A stretch of 64,000 bases of DNA from Shiraia sp. slf14 (Eukaryota > Ascomycota > Dothideomycetes > Pleosporales > Shiraiaceae): NCBI GenBank assembly GCA_000498155.1, contig AXZN01000059.1, positions 1-64,000 of the forward strand, written 5' to 3'. Made by a program: the position numbers and the translations under genes. The notes beneath the pieces are model-generated. The model was given only the letters and a program-made list of their open reading frames with translations. It searched no databases and was not told where the DNA came from. Each line of letters starts with the position of its first letter. Position 1 is the stretch's first letter. Of this stretch, positions 12,589 through 22,464 are shown in pieces.

Positions 12589-13157
12589 AGGGTGTACGCT
12601 TAGATAAGACATCGAGATCTGTGGTGGTGTTGAAGTAAGACAAAAGCAAGCGCCAAGAAGTCCGGTTGGTAGAATGGCGCCATGCTACAAAGGAAACATT
12701 TCTAAAAAACGGCCGAGCCATTACAATGCCATGGTATGGAAATTGACGCTGTCTAGATTTAACGAGTCGAGCTGAATGCGATGTAGTAGTGGTTTGGAGT
12801 AATGGGTCATCTGATTTGGTATTGTGACGAGCCATCGATGTATCACATCGTTGATTATCACAGTTTCATTCGGGATCCCTGAACAGGAAAATAAAATTCC
12901 TGTAGAAGTTTCAGGTTCAGTACGAAGGCATTTGTCTCTTCTCAAGTCCTCGGAACAAAAAGTCAAAGTCTTATCATGATATGATTCTGTACCCATTACG
13001 AACCTGACCACATATTCATTCCATTCGAGGAGCCCAAGATATGTCATGATATCAACGAAATGAGTCGGAAGCATCATTGCAATTCTCAAGTTCAACTCGA
13101 TATACATTCCCCGAATTCAAACGCCAAAAGTACTCCTTCATTTCCCGTACCTATATA

Positions 13158-13862
13158 TCAATTCTCGGGCATACTAGAATACCAATTCGCGTAATGCGAG
13201 CTCCAAATCCTATCTTCCTCCGGTTCACTAGCTTTTGCAGAAACATCCCCACGCTTCACATTCCCATCATCGATCTCATCATCTACCCAAAAATACTTCC
13301 TTTTGTTTAGATTACCTGCCTCATCATGCACCCAATGCCATTTCCATTTCAACACTTCATCGTCATCGTCCGCAGTCAGAGCCCTCTTCTTTAGCAGCTC
13401 GTCCCCATCGTCTGCAATCAGAATCCTCCTCTTCAGCAACTCGTTGTCGTCAAAAGTCCTGAAGTCGCCATTGCGATCATCACGTTTCTTGACACTCTCC
13501 ACTTTTCCATCATCATACTCGATGTCCTCAGAATCTAAGAAGACCAATAACTTCCTTTTTGCCAAATCATCCCCGTTTGAGATAGTAGTGAAGCCCCCGT
13601 TGTGCTCATCGCGCGAGTTGATCTTGCGATAAACCTCTTCGATTACTTGTGCAGCTTGACGAGTGTGATCGATGAATGGTTTGAATGGGCCGAGGAGATT
13701 TTCAGGATTGGCAGCCTCACGACCAGCAGTGGTAGTTACTTCTTTGATGGTATTCCATTGCTGCTTCAAGTCTTCAAGGCTAGGCCACTTTATGGGTGCT
13801 CCTGAGACTGTGGTAGAGAGAAGGAGGGTGGTGAGGGCCACGAGGGAAGTTGTGGGTTTCAT
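13158..13862 (-). CDS. Secreted Kex2-type repeat precursor candidate (array member 2)
   Basis: A single exon of 234 residues with a signal peptide (1-20, cleavage before AP). Residues 50-95 form a helical, Cys-free leader. The second half is built of about five imperfect 14-16 residue repeats near 97-112, 138-151, 152-166, 167-180 and 181-195, each with an acidic patch, then (L/V)(L/A)K(R/K/W), then a hydrophobic tetrad. KR or KKR sites at about 102, 126, 144, 159, 187 and 203 would release segments of 14-30 residues. This is the layout of fungal Kex2-processed repeat proteins (KEPs), some of which are RiPP or pheromone-like precursors. The repeats vary in sequence, and no UstYa (DUF3328) gene is nearby, so a classical dikaritin product is not supported. 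Tandem partner of 11523-12227. Confidence 0.75.
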   Translation of the reverse strand: MKPTTSLVALTTLLLSTTVSGAPIKWPSLEDLKQQWNTIKEVTTTAGREAANPENLLGPFKPFIDHTRQAAQVIEEVYRKINSRDEHNGGFTTISNGDDLAKRKLLVFLDSEDIEYDDGKVESVKKRDDRNGDFRTFDDNELLKRRILIADDGDELLKKRALTADDDDEVLKWKWHWVHDEAGNLNKRKYFWVDDEIDDGNVKRGDVSAKASEPEEDRIWSSHYANWYSSMPEN

Positions 13863-13961
13863 TGTGGGTTGGTTTCAGGCAAGAATTGAAAAATTGATGA
13901 ATGAAACTTGGGTGTTGATAATCAAGTGGATTGATTGAGATAGAAGTCTTATTTGACTTGA

Positions 13962-14265
13962 CTTGATGAGCTTTCGTTTACAACATGTACTGGTCTTTAT
14001 ACATAATTAAATCTTCTCATGAGATGAAGAACAATTTGCTCTTCTAGAATACATGCCAAGGTAGTCTATACTAGTGCTATGCCCTCGCCTGCACATATTT
14101 GGGAGCGTAGTATTCCTCCTCAAAGACAAACCATTGGTGTACAAAGAAAACTGTATTCCAGCCACATTCCTACGACTCAGGAAAACTGTGCCGTCGGGAA
14201 ACTCGCAGTAAGCCATTGTGGCTGGAACTGATCCGAAGGCGGATAGGTACCGGGAGTTTGTGGCT
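13962..14265 (-). promoter_or_regulatory. Conserved upstream block B
   Basis: Starts 100 bp upstream of the ATG at 13862. Anchors matching block A: CTTGATGA (13962), TACTGGTCTTTA (13988), TGCCAAGGT (14054), CGCCTG (14086), TCCTCC (14114), AGCCACA (14160), ATTGTGGCTGG (14215), GTTTGTGGCT (14256). A 69-codon minus-strand ORF (14007-14216) lies inside it but has no match in block A, so I treat the block as regulatory rather than coding. Confidence 0.6.
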
Positions 14266-15123
14266 GTGAAATGAATGCGTTCGCCAAGAGGGGAGAGCCG
14301 TGAAAGGAGAAATGTGGCGCAGCACTACACAGTTGACGGAGCCGTTAGGGTGTCGGACTTTCCCACTAACTCACCCTACTACTGGGTCTTTCTGCAAACG
14401 TATAGTCTACTCAATTTATTCACGTGTTGGAAGACGAGACTTGCTTTGCTATGACCCATGAATAAGATGCTCAAGTTATCAATGAAAGTATACGCGTTTG
14501 CTGAAGAAGCTGTGTTAGCCATAACACTGCAGCTTGTTGAGCCCAGTTATGATATATATTTCATGTAGGCTTAGGAGAACATCACGCAATTCAAAGAACA
14601 CAGAGATTTGTAAAATCTTTTTAAAAGTGAGGGCAAAGAAAGATCAAGGTAGGTTGTAATATTGTCTCTCCGTGTCTCCTTGAGAGTCTGGAAACTTTCA
14701 GAGGGATCTGATTCGCATATGGCGTTAACAAAGTCTAGAAGCCGGCATTGTGTATTTGGTACCCATGCGCGCTTTACTTATGCTTTGCTAATGTGAATGC
14801 GTCCAATTAGCCTCATTACTTGGAATAACCGAGTTGCAAAATTTCGTGATCGTTATCTTAGTATTATGCTCACGCGAACACCGTCTTTGTGTCACCATAT
14901 CCGCCCAGCGTTAGACCGAACGCTAACTTCAATCATACACGCGAAGGAACATCACTGATGAGAACGTGGCAGTAAGGACAATGGCAAGTCTCCATAAAAT
15001 TTTGTGATCTAGGCATTCACTTAACTTATGAAGGGCTTGGGGTCTTGCTCGATCAGTTAAATTCCCAAGTCAAGTCATCCAAAAACCAAAGGTGTATCAA
15101 TCACAGCAATTACACTCTTCAAA
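14266..15123. other. Divergent intergenic region
   Basis: Between the minus-strand array member at 13158-13862 and the plus-strand member at 15124. No ORF I can support. The final 100 bp are A/C-rich, typical of a fungal 5' leader. Confidence 0.5.
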
Positions 15124-15927
15124 ATGAAGCTCATTGCAACATCAGCCTATGCCTTGTGCTTTCTACCCACCATCTTGGCCATGCCCAAGCTTGTTGTTGG
15201 CAACAACAACAAACCAGAGCTTGACCAGCCAAAGCTACTATCGCGTTCGGACTATCCAGAAGAGTTCACAAAAATTCACAAGGCACAAGAACCATGCGGC
15301 TTCTACCGAGATCCTCATTACCCTTGGTTTCTACGAAAGGGCTCTGGGCCTCACTGTACTACTGGGCCGTCACCTGCGGCCAACCCGACTGCTACGTCAA
15401 GCGTTCCAAAGCCCAATCATCCGTCGCCTACCAGTCTTCCAGAAACTATTCCAGAATGCTATTCAAAGCCACCTTCTCAACCACAGCCTGAGAATGTAGC
15501 AGAATCTCACGTTCCTGAAGACAGTGACACACGAAAGTCTTTGAATTCACGATGGATTATCCCTCCAAAGGAAATTTGGCGTTCACCGAACAAGCCCAAA
15601 CCTACCGCTGGGCCATCAGCTGTGGCCAACCAGATTGTCGAATCAAACATACCAAAGCCAAATGTCTCTGAAAGATCACTCATTTTTAGAATACGCCGGC
15701 CTCACAACAGTTCGCCAAAGAACCCCGAAATCGTTGGCGAGCCATCACGCACTCAAAAAGTTGATTCGAGTGTATTGAACACGGATAATAGCCCCAGAAA
15801 ACGCCACCCGCAACTTTATAGGCCTCACTATAACCGCCCGACAAAGGTTGAGCGTGCGCCGGCCATCTATCCTATCAAACCAGGCCAAACCCGCGCTGTT
15901 CACTACATGCTTGATTGGCGTGCTTAA
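15124..15927 (+). CDS. Orphan secreted protein with three internal repeats and dibasic sites (array member 3)
   Basis: A single exon of 267 residues. Signal peptide 1-19, cleavage predicted before MPKLV. No known domain; Pro/Ser/Arg-rich. Three imperfect repeats are visible: residues about 81-99 (GPSPAAN...VPKPN), 163-180 (GPSAVAN...IPKPN) and 205-222 (GEPSRTQ...LNTDN). The first two extend upstream into a weakly similar segment with W and R. Dibasic sites: RK 71, RK 137, RR 191 and RKR 225. The C-terminus is HYMLDWRA. Three Cys only (58, 78, 112). Repeats plus dibasic sites again suggest a processed precursor; cell-wall or host-facing roles are equally open. Confidence 0.7.
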   Translation: MKLIATSAYALCFLPTILAMPKLVVGNNNKPELDQPKLLSRSDYPEEFTKIHKAQEPCGFYRDPHYPWFLRKGSGPHCTTGPSPAANPTATSSVPKPNHPSPTSLPETIPECYSKPPSQPQPENVAESHVPEDSDTRKSLNSRWIIPPKEIWRSPNKPKPTAGPSAVANQIVESNIPKPNVSERSLIFRIRRPHNSSPKNPEIVGEPSRTQKVDSSVLNTDNSPRKRHPQLYRPHYNRPTKVERAPAIYPIKPGQTRAVHYMLDWRA

Positions 15928-17033
15928 GAGGATGACTGAACCTTTCAGGAATTAATCTTCGAAGGCCTCTATCTGATGCATGTCGCGCTGGCGAAGCCTT
16001 TTCAGATCTAATGGGCGACGGAGTGAATCACACATCACATTTGTTGGAATTTGAGGAGGGCAAATTGTCATTTTCGACACCATGTCTTTCTTGTGGTAAA
16101 GGTTTCTCAGACAATGCAGTCTTTCGTAGATATCTTGAATGCTTTTGCAAAATTTGTACACATACTCCAACTGAACTTGGATCTTCTTCTTTCACTTGTA
16201 GTACGTGATGCAATGGCAATATGAATAGCTCAAATCAGTGTGTGCTCAGTCGCTCCAACACTAGTATCCAAGGACTTCATCAAATAAATTTGCAATCTCG
16301 ATTGCAAAGTATGCCACTTGGTTTGAGGAGTTTTCCATTTGGCTTGGTCCTATTCGATTCACTCTATGTTTGCGGAAGTGGTGCGGTGAACGTTTCGATC
16401 ATCGACGATTCCCATCAGTCAAGCATGCTTCTACTGTTTGGAAATCTATTCACATGTCCCTCAAGAATTTTCATTCATGTTTGCGCCACAAGTGCGTTGC
16501 TTATCATTATGATGATGCTGGGTATCTAGTTTAGCATTGCAACACCTTGTTGACTTTCACAAGCGAATGTTCTTTCCGGCGTATGCATTCGCTCCAGCCA
16601 CAAGTTAGTCCAGCCTCTCACCCTTGGCAGTGCTTCAGCCACAAAAATGTAGGGCTGCGACGGAAAACTTACTACTTGCCCGGCTTCAAGGCGTCGGATA
16701 AGTTCTTAGTGGCGGTTCTGGCACTACACTAGGTACCTTTGTTCTATACTCTTTCGAAACTACGCGAGTGCCTGAGGAACTTTCATTCCGAACATGGACA
16801 TGGAAAGCGAACCAGACTGCACAAGCAAGAACTCTTCGAGAACTTCTAGTAAAGCTACATGCTTCACATCATAAAGAAAAGGGATCTCATACTTGTAGTA
16901 GAAAAATGTATATAATGCATTGCGGTGCCGTTGTTGAAAAGATTCATTCCAAGTGGAACAGTGACCAACAAAGTCCAATTTCTTTTTTTCACTTCAAGGA
17001 GAAGCTCAAGATCTCAAAGGAATTCAAGACACC
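15928..17033. other. Intergenic region with paired AGCCACAA motif
   Basis: No supported gene; the open frames are under 105 codons and show nothing recognisable. Two AGCCACAA copies at 16596 and 16637, 41 nt apart and about 400-440 bp upstream of the ATG at 17034, resemble the paired AGCCACAA of blocks A and B (46 and 42 nt apart, 315-403 bp upstream of their genes). The other anchors of A and B are not evident here. Confidence 0.4.
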
Positions 17034-17912
17034 ATGAGATTCGACACGTCTGCTTTGGCGTTTGCTGCGATGGCATTTCCAGCTGTATCAGCGCTCCCTG
17101 CACCACACTCAGGAAATCCCTCCACAGCTACTGTGGAAATGGCGGGGCATTTCCATTCAGTTCACAACAATATTCCGGTGCAAACCGCTGCACGCGAAGT
17201 GAATAGTTTACCTGAAGATGCGACTTGTGAGAAACCCGCTGCAAGAGTTGCAAGACGCCATTTGCATACGTACAGGTTGCTCAAATACTGGCGACCAAAG
17301 ACATCCACTTCAACTGCATTACTGCCCGAAAGTACGCCAAAAATCTACAAGATCGCAGACGCTGAGCTGAAGCCCGCAAAACGTGGACTAAGAGGTGACC
17401 GAAATCAGGGAGCATTCTTCCGTCAGAATCATCCAGTCAACGTAAAGCCACAGGTTACACCAACCTCATACTCGTTCAGGTTAGGAGCCCTGTTACCAAC
17501 AGTCAGCCCAGGAATTGAGGACACTCAAGTTCACACAAGTACGCTAGGAAGTGCATCGGCCACGGCGACTGCTGGGGTTTCACACAGCCCATTGAATGGC
17601 ATAGCTCCCTCGCGCGCACTGGGCACTGAGGGATCCATAGTACAAAGTCAAACCAGCATTCCAGATTTGCCGTCAGGGCCTGGGCTATCAAACACAACCG
17701 AGAAGAGAAGTTCGAACAATGTAAATGGACATTTTCGTCTCAGAGAAAAGTCCAAACGTGATTCAAACTCAGCTTCGAAGAGTCAGGAAAAGATTGTGGA
17801 CATGCAGCAGTGGGGAAGAGCAGCTCAGATTGAGGGTGGTGACCACACTGAAAAGCGCTGGGACCCATATTATGTCCTGTATGCAAAGGACGAGGATGAG
17901 TCCATAAAATGA
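17034..17912 (+). CDS. Orphan secreted protein with dibasic sites (array member 4)
   Basis: A single exon of 292 residues. Signal peptide 1-20 (ends VSALP). Ser/Thr/Pro-rich middle; no known domain and only one Cys (65). Dibasic sites RR 74, KR 116, KR 224, KR 241 and KR 274. Cleavage at the last would release an 18-residue C-terminal peptide that begins WDPYYVLYAK and is rich in aromatic and acidic residues. Upstream is the paired AGCCACAA motif at 16596 and 16637. Grouped with the other array members by lack of introns, secretion, an LP mature start and KR spacing, not by sequence identity. Confidence 0.7.
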   Translation: MRFDTSALAFAAMAFPAVSALPAPHSGNPSTATVEMAGHFHSVHNNIPVQTAAREVNSLPEDATCEKPAARVARRHLHTYRLLKYWRPKTSTSTALLPESTPKIYKIADAELKPAKRGLRGDRNQGAFFRQNHPVNVKPQVTPTSYSFRLGALLPTVSPGIEDTQVHTSTLGSASATATAGVSHSPLNGIAPSRALGTEGSIVQSQTSIPDLPSGPGLSNTTEKRSSNNVNGHFRLREKSKRDSNSASKSQEKIVDMQQWGRAAQIEGGDHTEKRWDPYYVLYAKDEDESIK

Positions 17913-18183
17913 TTTCGCAAAGGGCGACGATGATATGGCGGTCATAAAGAACGATAAATATTACTACAATGCCAACGTACAAAATCTTTTTTAAAAGATG
18001 TCTTCTTCATCATATTTGGAACTATTCTGAGGTTACCCTTGCCTTGTGTCTGTATGACGCTCAGTACTTTAGTATGTCGGTAACTGGCTTCACTCATCCA
18101 ATTAAGTTAACGTCATCTAGGATTCTTTCTTGTATGTTTTTAAACACGCGTAATTTCGAAAGCTCACACATGATCTTCAGGCT

Positions 18184-18218
18184 CTGCATTTGATCAAATC
18201 ACTGCATTTGATCAAATC
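18184..18218. repeat. Direct repeat with palindromic TTTGATCAAA, two copies
   Basis: A 17-nt unit, CTGCATTTGATCAAATC, occurs twice with an 18-nt period. Each copy contains the perfect palindrome TTTGATCAAA. It lies about 370 bp upstream of the 18585 gene and 270 bp after the 17034 gene; an operator-like site is possible. Confidence 0.6.
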
Positions 18219-18584
18219 GCTGCATGTAGCTAGCGTTGAGGTGTTCCATGTTTGAAGGTCCTCGCTAATCGTAGTGTGGGGTTACCTTTCCTTTTTGTGT
18301 AACTGCATTCGTGTCTATCCACATGGGGAACACCAATCAGCTCGACGCGCGAAAGAACGCCATGATTTGCGTAAAACAATAAGATGCATCGGCAGAGGGA
18401 ATCAAATCCAAAATACCAGTAACTAGCATGCAAGAGAAAAACCTGTGCACTTAAAACACTTCTGACCATTGTTACATTCAATAACGATTTCTTCAAATAC
18501 ACGATAAAAAAGAACTTTCACACAATTCGCAATCGAGGAACCAAACTGCTTGCATTAAGCAGGAACCACTACAAGTTACGGAAT

Positions 18585-18854
18585 ATGAAATTCATCTACG
18601 CTACCGTGATTATCGCTGCTGCCATCTTGGCCACAGCTACGGCTCTACCAACACTCGTCGATGAGACAAGAATCCGCCCGGACCGCCTCCCAAAGACACC
18701 GAAGCGAGATGCGTTGTCCATGTTGGCAACACTCAGCAAGGAGCAGCAACCAAAAAGATATGCTGTTACGATTAACGACGCTGATCCGGAAACTGAAAGC
18801 CGTGGTGCCCGGATGATGTCTTTTGGCAACTGGGTGATGGTTTGGATCTGGTGA
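18585..18854 (+). CDS. Small secreted protein with two KR sites (array member 5)
   Basis: A single exon of 89 residues. Signal peptide 1-20 (ends ATALP). KR at 40-41 and 57-58 divide the mature chain into about 21, 17 and 31 residues. No Cys. The C-terminal part ends in the strongly aromatic, hydrophobic GNWVMVWIW, which could be membrane-active or the mature peptide. No domain recognised. The start is the first ATG in an A/C-rich leader. Effector-like or peptide precursor; short length keeps confidence moderate. Confidence 0.62.
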   Translation: MKFIYATVIIAAAILATATALPTLVDETRIRPDRLPKTPKRDALSMLATLSKEQQPKRYAVTINDADPETESRGARMMSFGNWVMVWIW

Positions 18855-19608
18855 TCTTGAGGCCTCCTGATTTGTCATGCTATCTGTAACTGCACACTCC
18901 TTGACAGCTATATACAATTTACTGAGATCTTAGAGTGAGGGGAAAGCTTCAATAGTTACTCGGTCAATCAACTTGCTTCACTCAGCTAATGTTCCTTTCA
19001 TATATTTCAACAGTCGATTTTCGCCATGATAATCGTTTGTACTGGACACTGTGCAAGGCTGAAGAGCCTCTTGAATGGATTGGGGTCGATAGTGAAGGAT
19101 GCTTGGGGTGGACGTCGAAGATTTCGCTCGTGATAGCCCTGCGAGACGTGCACGACCCCGCACAAACGAGAAACTCAAGCCATGGTGACGATTTGTTTGA
19201 TGCTACACATGTTGCGATGGTGTTTCTATATCTTTACCTGCGCCTCGATTTCTTAGATGAGCATTTGCATACGGCTCTCATTTACTACTTCCAAATCCAA
19301 TGGTATAGACTAAATTGCAAAAGTCAGCATGTTTCACAATGCGCAGTGACTTCTTCACATTATCGCAAAGCGTTTGTGGTAGCGACGGAGTCACAGGTAG
19401 AGAGCACGTACATGTATGACTGTTCAGTGGGCCATGGTCGTTTGCAGGCCAGCACCCTTCATATGGCCACTTGACCTCCATATATGGCGTAATAATTCAG
19501 TATTTGCCGACTTGAATTTCCATGATGTGATACCTGGGTCTGCAATAAACGATATTTATTTCTCCGAGTAAAGTCTGATACCTTTGTATACAACACCATT
19601 CAGTACTG
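18855..19608. other. Intergenic region, possible missing first exon
   Basis: A 161-codon plus-strand frame (18989-19474) has no recognisable content. The downstream membrane protein lacks a signal peptide in the model given, so a short upstream exon may lie here; an acceptor-like TTCAG ends at 19603. Confidence 0.35.
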
Positions 19609-21021
19609 ATGGCGATACGCTGGTATCTCCATGAGGCTCGTTCGTATGGCCCGCCCCAACCTTCGCCAAGATCACCAACGCCTTGTCAAGTGAGTTTGAG
19701 AGTAGGAGGACATCTCGAAATGATATTGATTCATGCAGATACCAGACAAGTGCTTGACAAGACCCAAAGATAGCAAAAGATCTCCGTGCCCGAATGGAAA
19801 TCAGTTTGAATTTCTCGAATGCTCCTGCCTACAAGACAACAGAATGGATGGCAACCAATTCTTCGATTCACACTGCGTGTTCAGCTCGTGCCCGAATAAA
19901 GATGAGAGAGTAGGTGAGTGAATGTGCACCGCTCAAGGCGGTGAGAGTGGGCTGATACCTTTAGGGTTTATGAGCGACCTAGTGAATGCATGTGCAATCA
20001 TTAAGCGTCAACTTATGGCTATACCTTCGGAGTGGAAACCTTACCTCCAAGCCTTACAAAGTTCCTCGATCTCTGCGCCCACAATGGGCTCAACCTCGAA
20101 GCCAAACACTACAGCGTCCATGACACGATCAACCACGGCTTCCAAAACTTCCAGCATGTCCACTACACCACCAGCTCCTTCAAGCAGCGATCTTGCAGGC
20201 CTTCTTCAACCTATCTGTGGCGTATGTGATCAAATCAAAAGAAATTACGTTCAAACCATTAACGATGCCAGATCACCGAGCGCTGCCGTACTGACAGCGA
20301 AAAGCCCAATGACCCATGCGAGATGACGGACCTCGAGTGTATCTGCCGAATCGATAACTCCCTGGACATGAACAAGTACTTCTTGCCTCCATGCCTACTT
20401 GCGGAGTGCTACAATGAGCTGGGCAGGAAGGGTATGTCATTTCCTTTACCTCTACGTCTCGATAAGCAGGGGATATATTGATAACTTTTACCTGTAGAAT
20501 GGCTGGATGCTTTCGCAAATGCGTGCAAGCAAGTTGATCACCCTCTAACCGCCGTTCCAAGCCAATGGCAGCCTTTTCTGCCGCAATGGTACAACGACAC
20601 CCTCACGTTGGCTCCTCCATCGCCGGTACAGCCGAGTCGCCCTGTAGCTTTATCTGCCGCAGCAATCGGAGGCATCGCAGTGTGTTCTACGTGCGTTTTC
20701 ATTGGCATCATCGTCATGTCTGTTGTGCACATGCGCACACGCAAACGGGCCAAGCGGAAGACTGCGCAGGTTGCAATCCTACAGGACCAGCTCAGTCCCG
20801 ACGGATTTACACATCGCATTCACGAAATGTGGCGTTCTGAGAGTAACGATTTGATTCCAAAGTCCCGTGGTAGAGCCGAAAATAGTGTTTACAACTCAGG
20901 AGCTGGCGCAAGCAAAGAAGAGGAAACAAGCGAGAGGGATAGTACGGCGACAACATGGGTTGATAGAAGCAATCTGGTGATTGGAGGATCGACGCACCCC
21001 GCTTATAGGTTCTCTGGATAG
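19609..21021 (+). CDS. Single-pass membrane protein with two CFEM-like modules
   Basis: Exons about 19609-19689, 19739-19913, 19965-20221, 20272-20431 and 20498-21021. Two extracellular eight-Cys modules have matching spacing: the first runs from PCQIPDKC through LECSCLQD to NACAII, the second from PICGITERC through LECICRID to NACKQV. Each is followed by a similar PSxWxP(Y/F)L stretch. Introns interrupt both modules at the same places and phases, so the module was duplicated with its introns. A Ser/Thr-rich linker (about residues 110-160) joins them. A transmembrane helix (LSAAAIGGIAV to IIVMSVV) is followed by basic RTRKRAKRK and a cytoplasmic tail of about 100 residues. CFEM modules bind haem or mediate surface interactions; the single-pass layout is receptor- or sensor-like. 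The N-terminus is uncertain: the first ATG gives no signal peptide. Confidence 0.68.
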
Positions 21022-21684
21022 AGGCAATTGAGACTTTTCACGGGTCTGGGAAATTTGATATTGGAGTATCAAACTGTGTGCAGATTGTATTACACAATAA
21101 TTCGATTCAATCTCAAAAAAACTTATGGAGCACCTTTTCCAATGCGGGTCTCGCGCATGCTATGGTTGATATGTTGATCTGAACCAAAGAAATTCCCAAA
21201 TTTTAACGCTAATACTATCAAACGCCCACAGTAATTTGGTTGGATTAAACCATGAACCAAGCTAGACCATTCACAGAGGGCATGTTCATTTCAACATTTT
21301 GAATTGAGGCATTATCTCTGCGAATCTAGTCCTAAACTGACCTTTTGGTCTTGACGCTCAATAGTGTTCAACTCATGTCAACGACAATCATATCTCAAGA
21401 CTTGAGTGAAAGCCCTTGAAACTAAAGGTTACGCTTTTTTGGACGGGGATGTGTTGTTGGGGCAGATACAACACGCGTGGCTGGGTTCCTTGGTACAGTG
21501 TAAGGCTATACGCTTCAACCATGAAATGCTCTACCGAAACTGCGGTCCTTGCCATGCCCGTCCGAATGAATATAAATTCGCAAGACTTCCATCATTTAGC
21601 TTCTCCTTTTTTAACAACTTCGCTTACAACACTTTGGGACGACATCACCTTAAAAACACGCATTCTCACCAAACCCTGTCCACT
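21022..21684. other. Intergenic region
   Basis: No gene seen. The frame of the next gene is open upstream to 21406 but without a better ATG; its final part, with AC-rich sequence before 21685, looks like a 5' leader. Confidence 0.5.
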
Positions 21685-22464
21685 ATGTCAACCATGATCA
21701 AGAACAAAAGCTCAAGGCTACTTGACCTTCCAGGAGAGCTCCGGAATATGATTTACGACTACGCTTTATCGAGCACAACGCCGCACCGATGTATCATCTC
21801 AGATGACGAACCTAAAATACTCATCTCGGGGCATAATCAACTTAAATATGTGAATCGCCAGCTTTACTACGAGACCAAAACCCTCGTGGCTCCGCAGACC
21901 GAACTTCTGTTCAGTGACCACCGATCCGGAAACTCGTCAGGAATTGACCAATTCGCTGAATTCCTGAACCTTTGCGCTCCCAAACACTACAAAAAATTCA
22001 GCGCAATCACAGTCAAGACGGACACCAGGGAGCTGATTGCGGATGCATGCATGAACGCCATCAACCCCCATTCTTTCTCGAAGATGAATCCACACGCTCT
22101 AGTCAAATTGCGCACTTCTGGTAGGAGATCTTCGGGGAATAGGGTTCTATCCGACGCCGTTTTCTACGCATTCATATTGCGCCGTAAGAATGCCCTCGCA
22201 ACCATTCTCCACCAGAGAAACGATTACCATGTGGACGACCTCCTCCCATGGCATCGCGGTATCAAGCTGCTATCTACTCCAGGGCTGCAACGCAAATGGC
22301 CTGAGAACTGGAGATTCTATCCGTGGGGCGAGCATATAGATGTAGCGAAAGTGGTCAAATTCTGCGAAGATGAACCGATACTTCAAGACCTGTTGCCAAG
22401 CCTTAAAGGCGGGGTGGATGAATTGATCGATGTGATCAAGCACATTGAGAAGGTTGGGTTGTGA
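21685..22464 (+). CDS. F-box-like LPGELRNMIY family protein
   Basis: A single exon of 259 residues from the ATG at 21685; the frame is open a further 93 codons upstream but starts only at a GTG. The N-terminal motif LLDLPGELRNMIYDYAL is typical of a large, lineage-expanded ascomycete family related to F-box or 2EXR-type modules, followed by the usual LKYVNRQLYYET segment. The rest is helical with no catalytic motif. Some such proteins may be SCF adaptors, but that is not shown for this one. A second member lies at 33289-34194. Confidence 0.72.
   Translation: MSTMIKNKSSRLLDLPGELRNMIYDYALSSTTPHRCIISDDEPKILISGHNQLKYVNRQLYYETKTLVAPQTELLFSDHRSGNSSGIDQFAEFLNLCAPKHYKKFSAITVKTDTRELIADACMNAINPHSFSKMNPHALVKLRTSGRRSSGNRVLSDAVFYAFILRRKNALATILHQRNDYHVDDLLPWHRGIKLLSTPGLQRKWPENWRFYPWGEHIDVAKVVKFCEDEPILQDLLPSLKGGVDELIDVIKHIEKVGL

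Noticed and set aside
14007..14216. 69-codon minus ORF in upstream block B
   Set aside because: The homologous block A does not keep this frame, so the similarity is not protein-driven.
5313..18854. Classical dikaritin RiPP cluster (KEP precursor plus tailoring genes)
   Set aside because: No UstYa/DUF3328 or tyrosinase gene is seen; the FAD oxidoreductase at 5313-7045 is of BBE type and is separated by housekeeping-like genes.
18989..19474. 161-codon plus-strand ORF
   Set aside because: No domain, signal peptide or biased codon use; could not be joined to the downstream CFEM-like gene.
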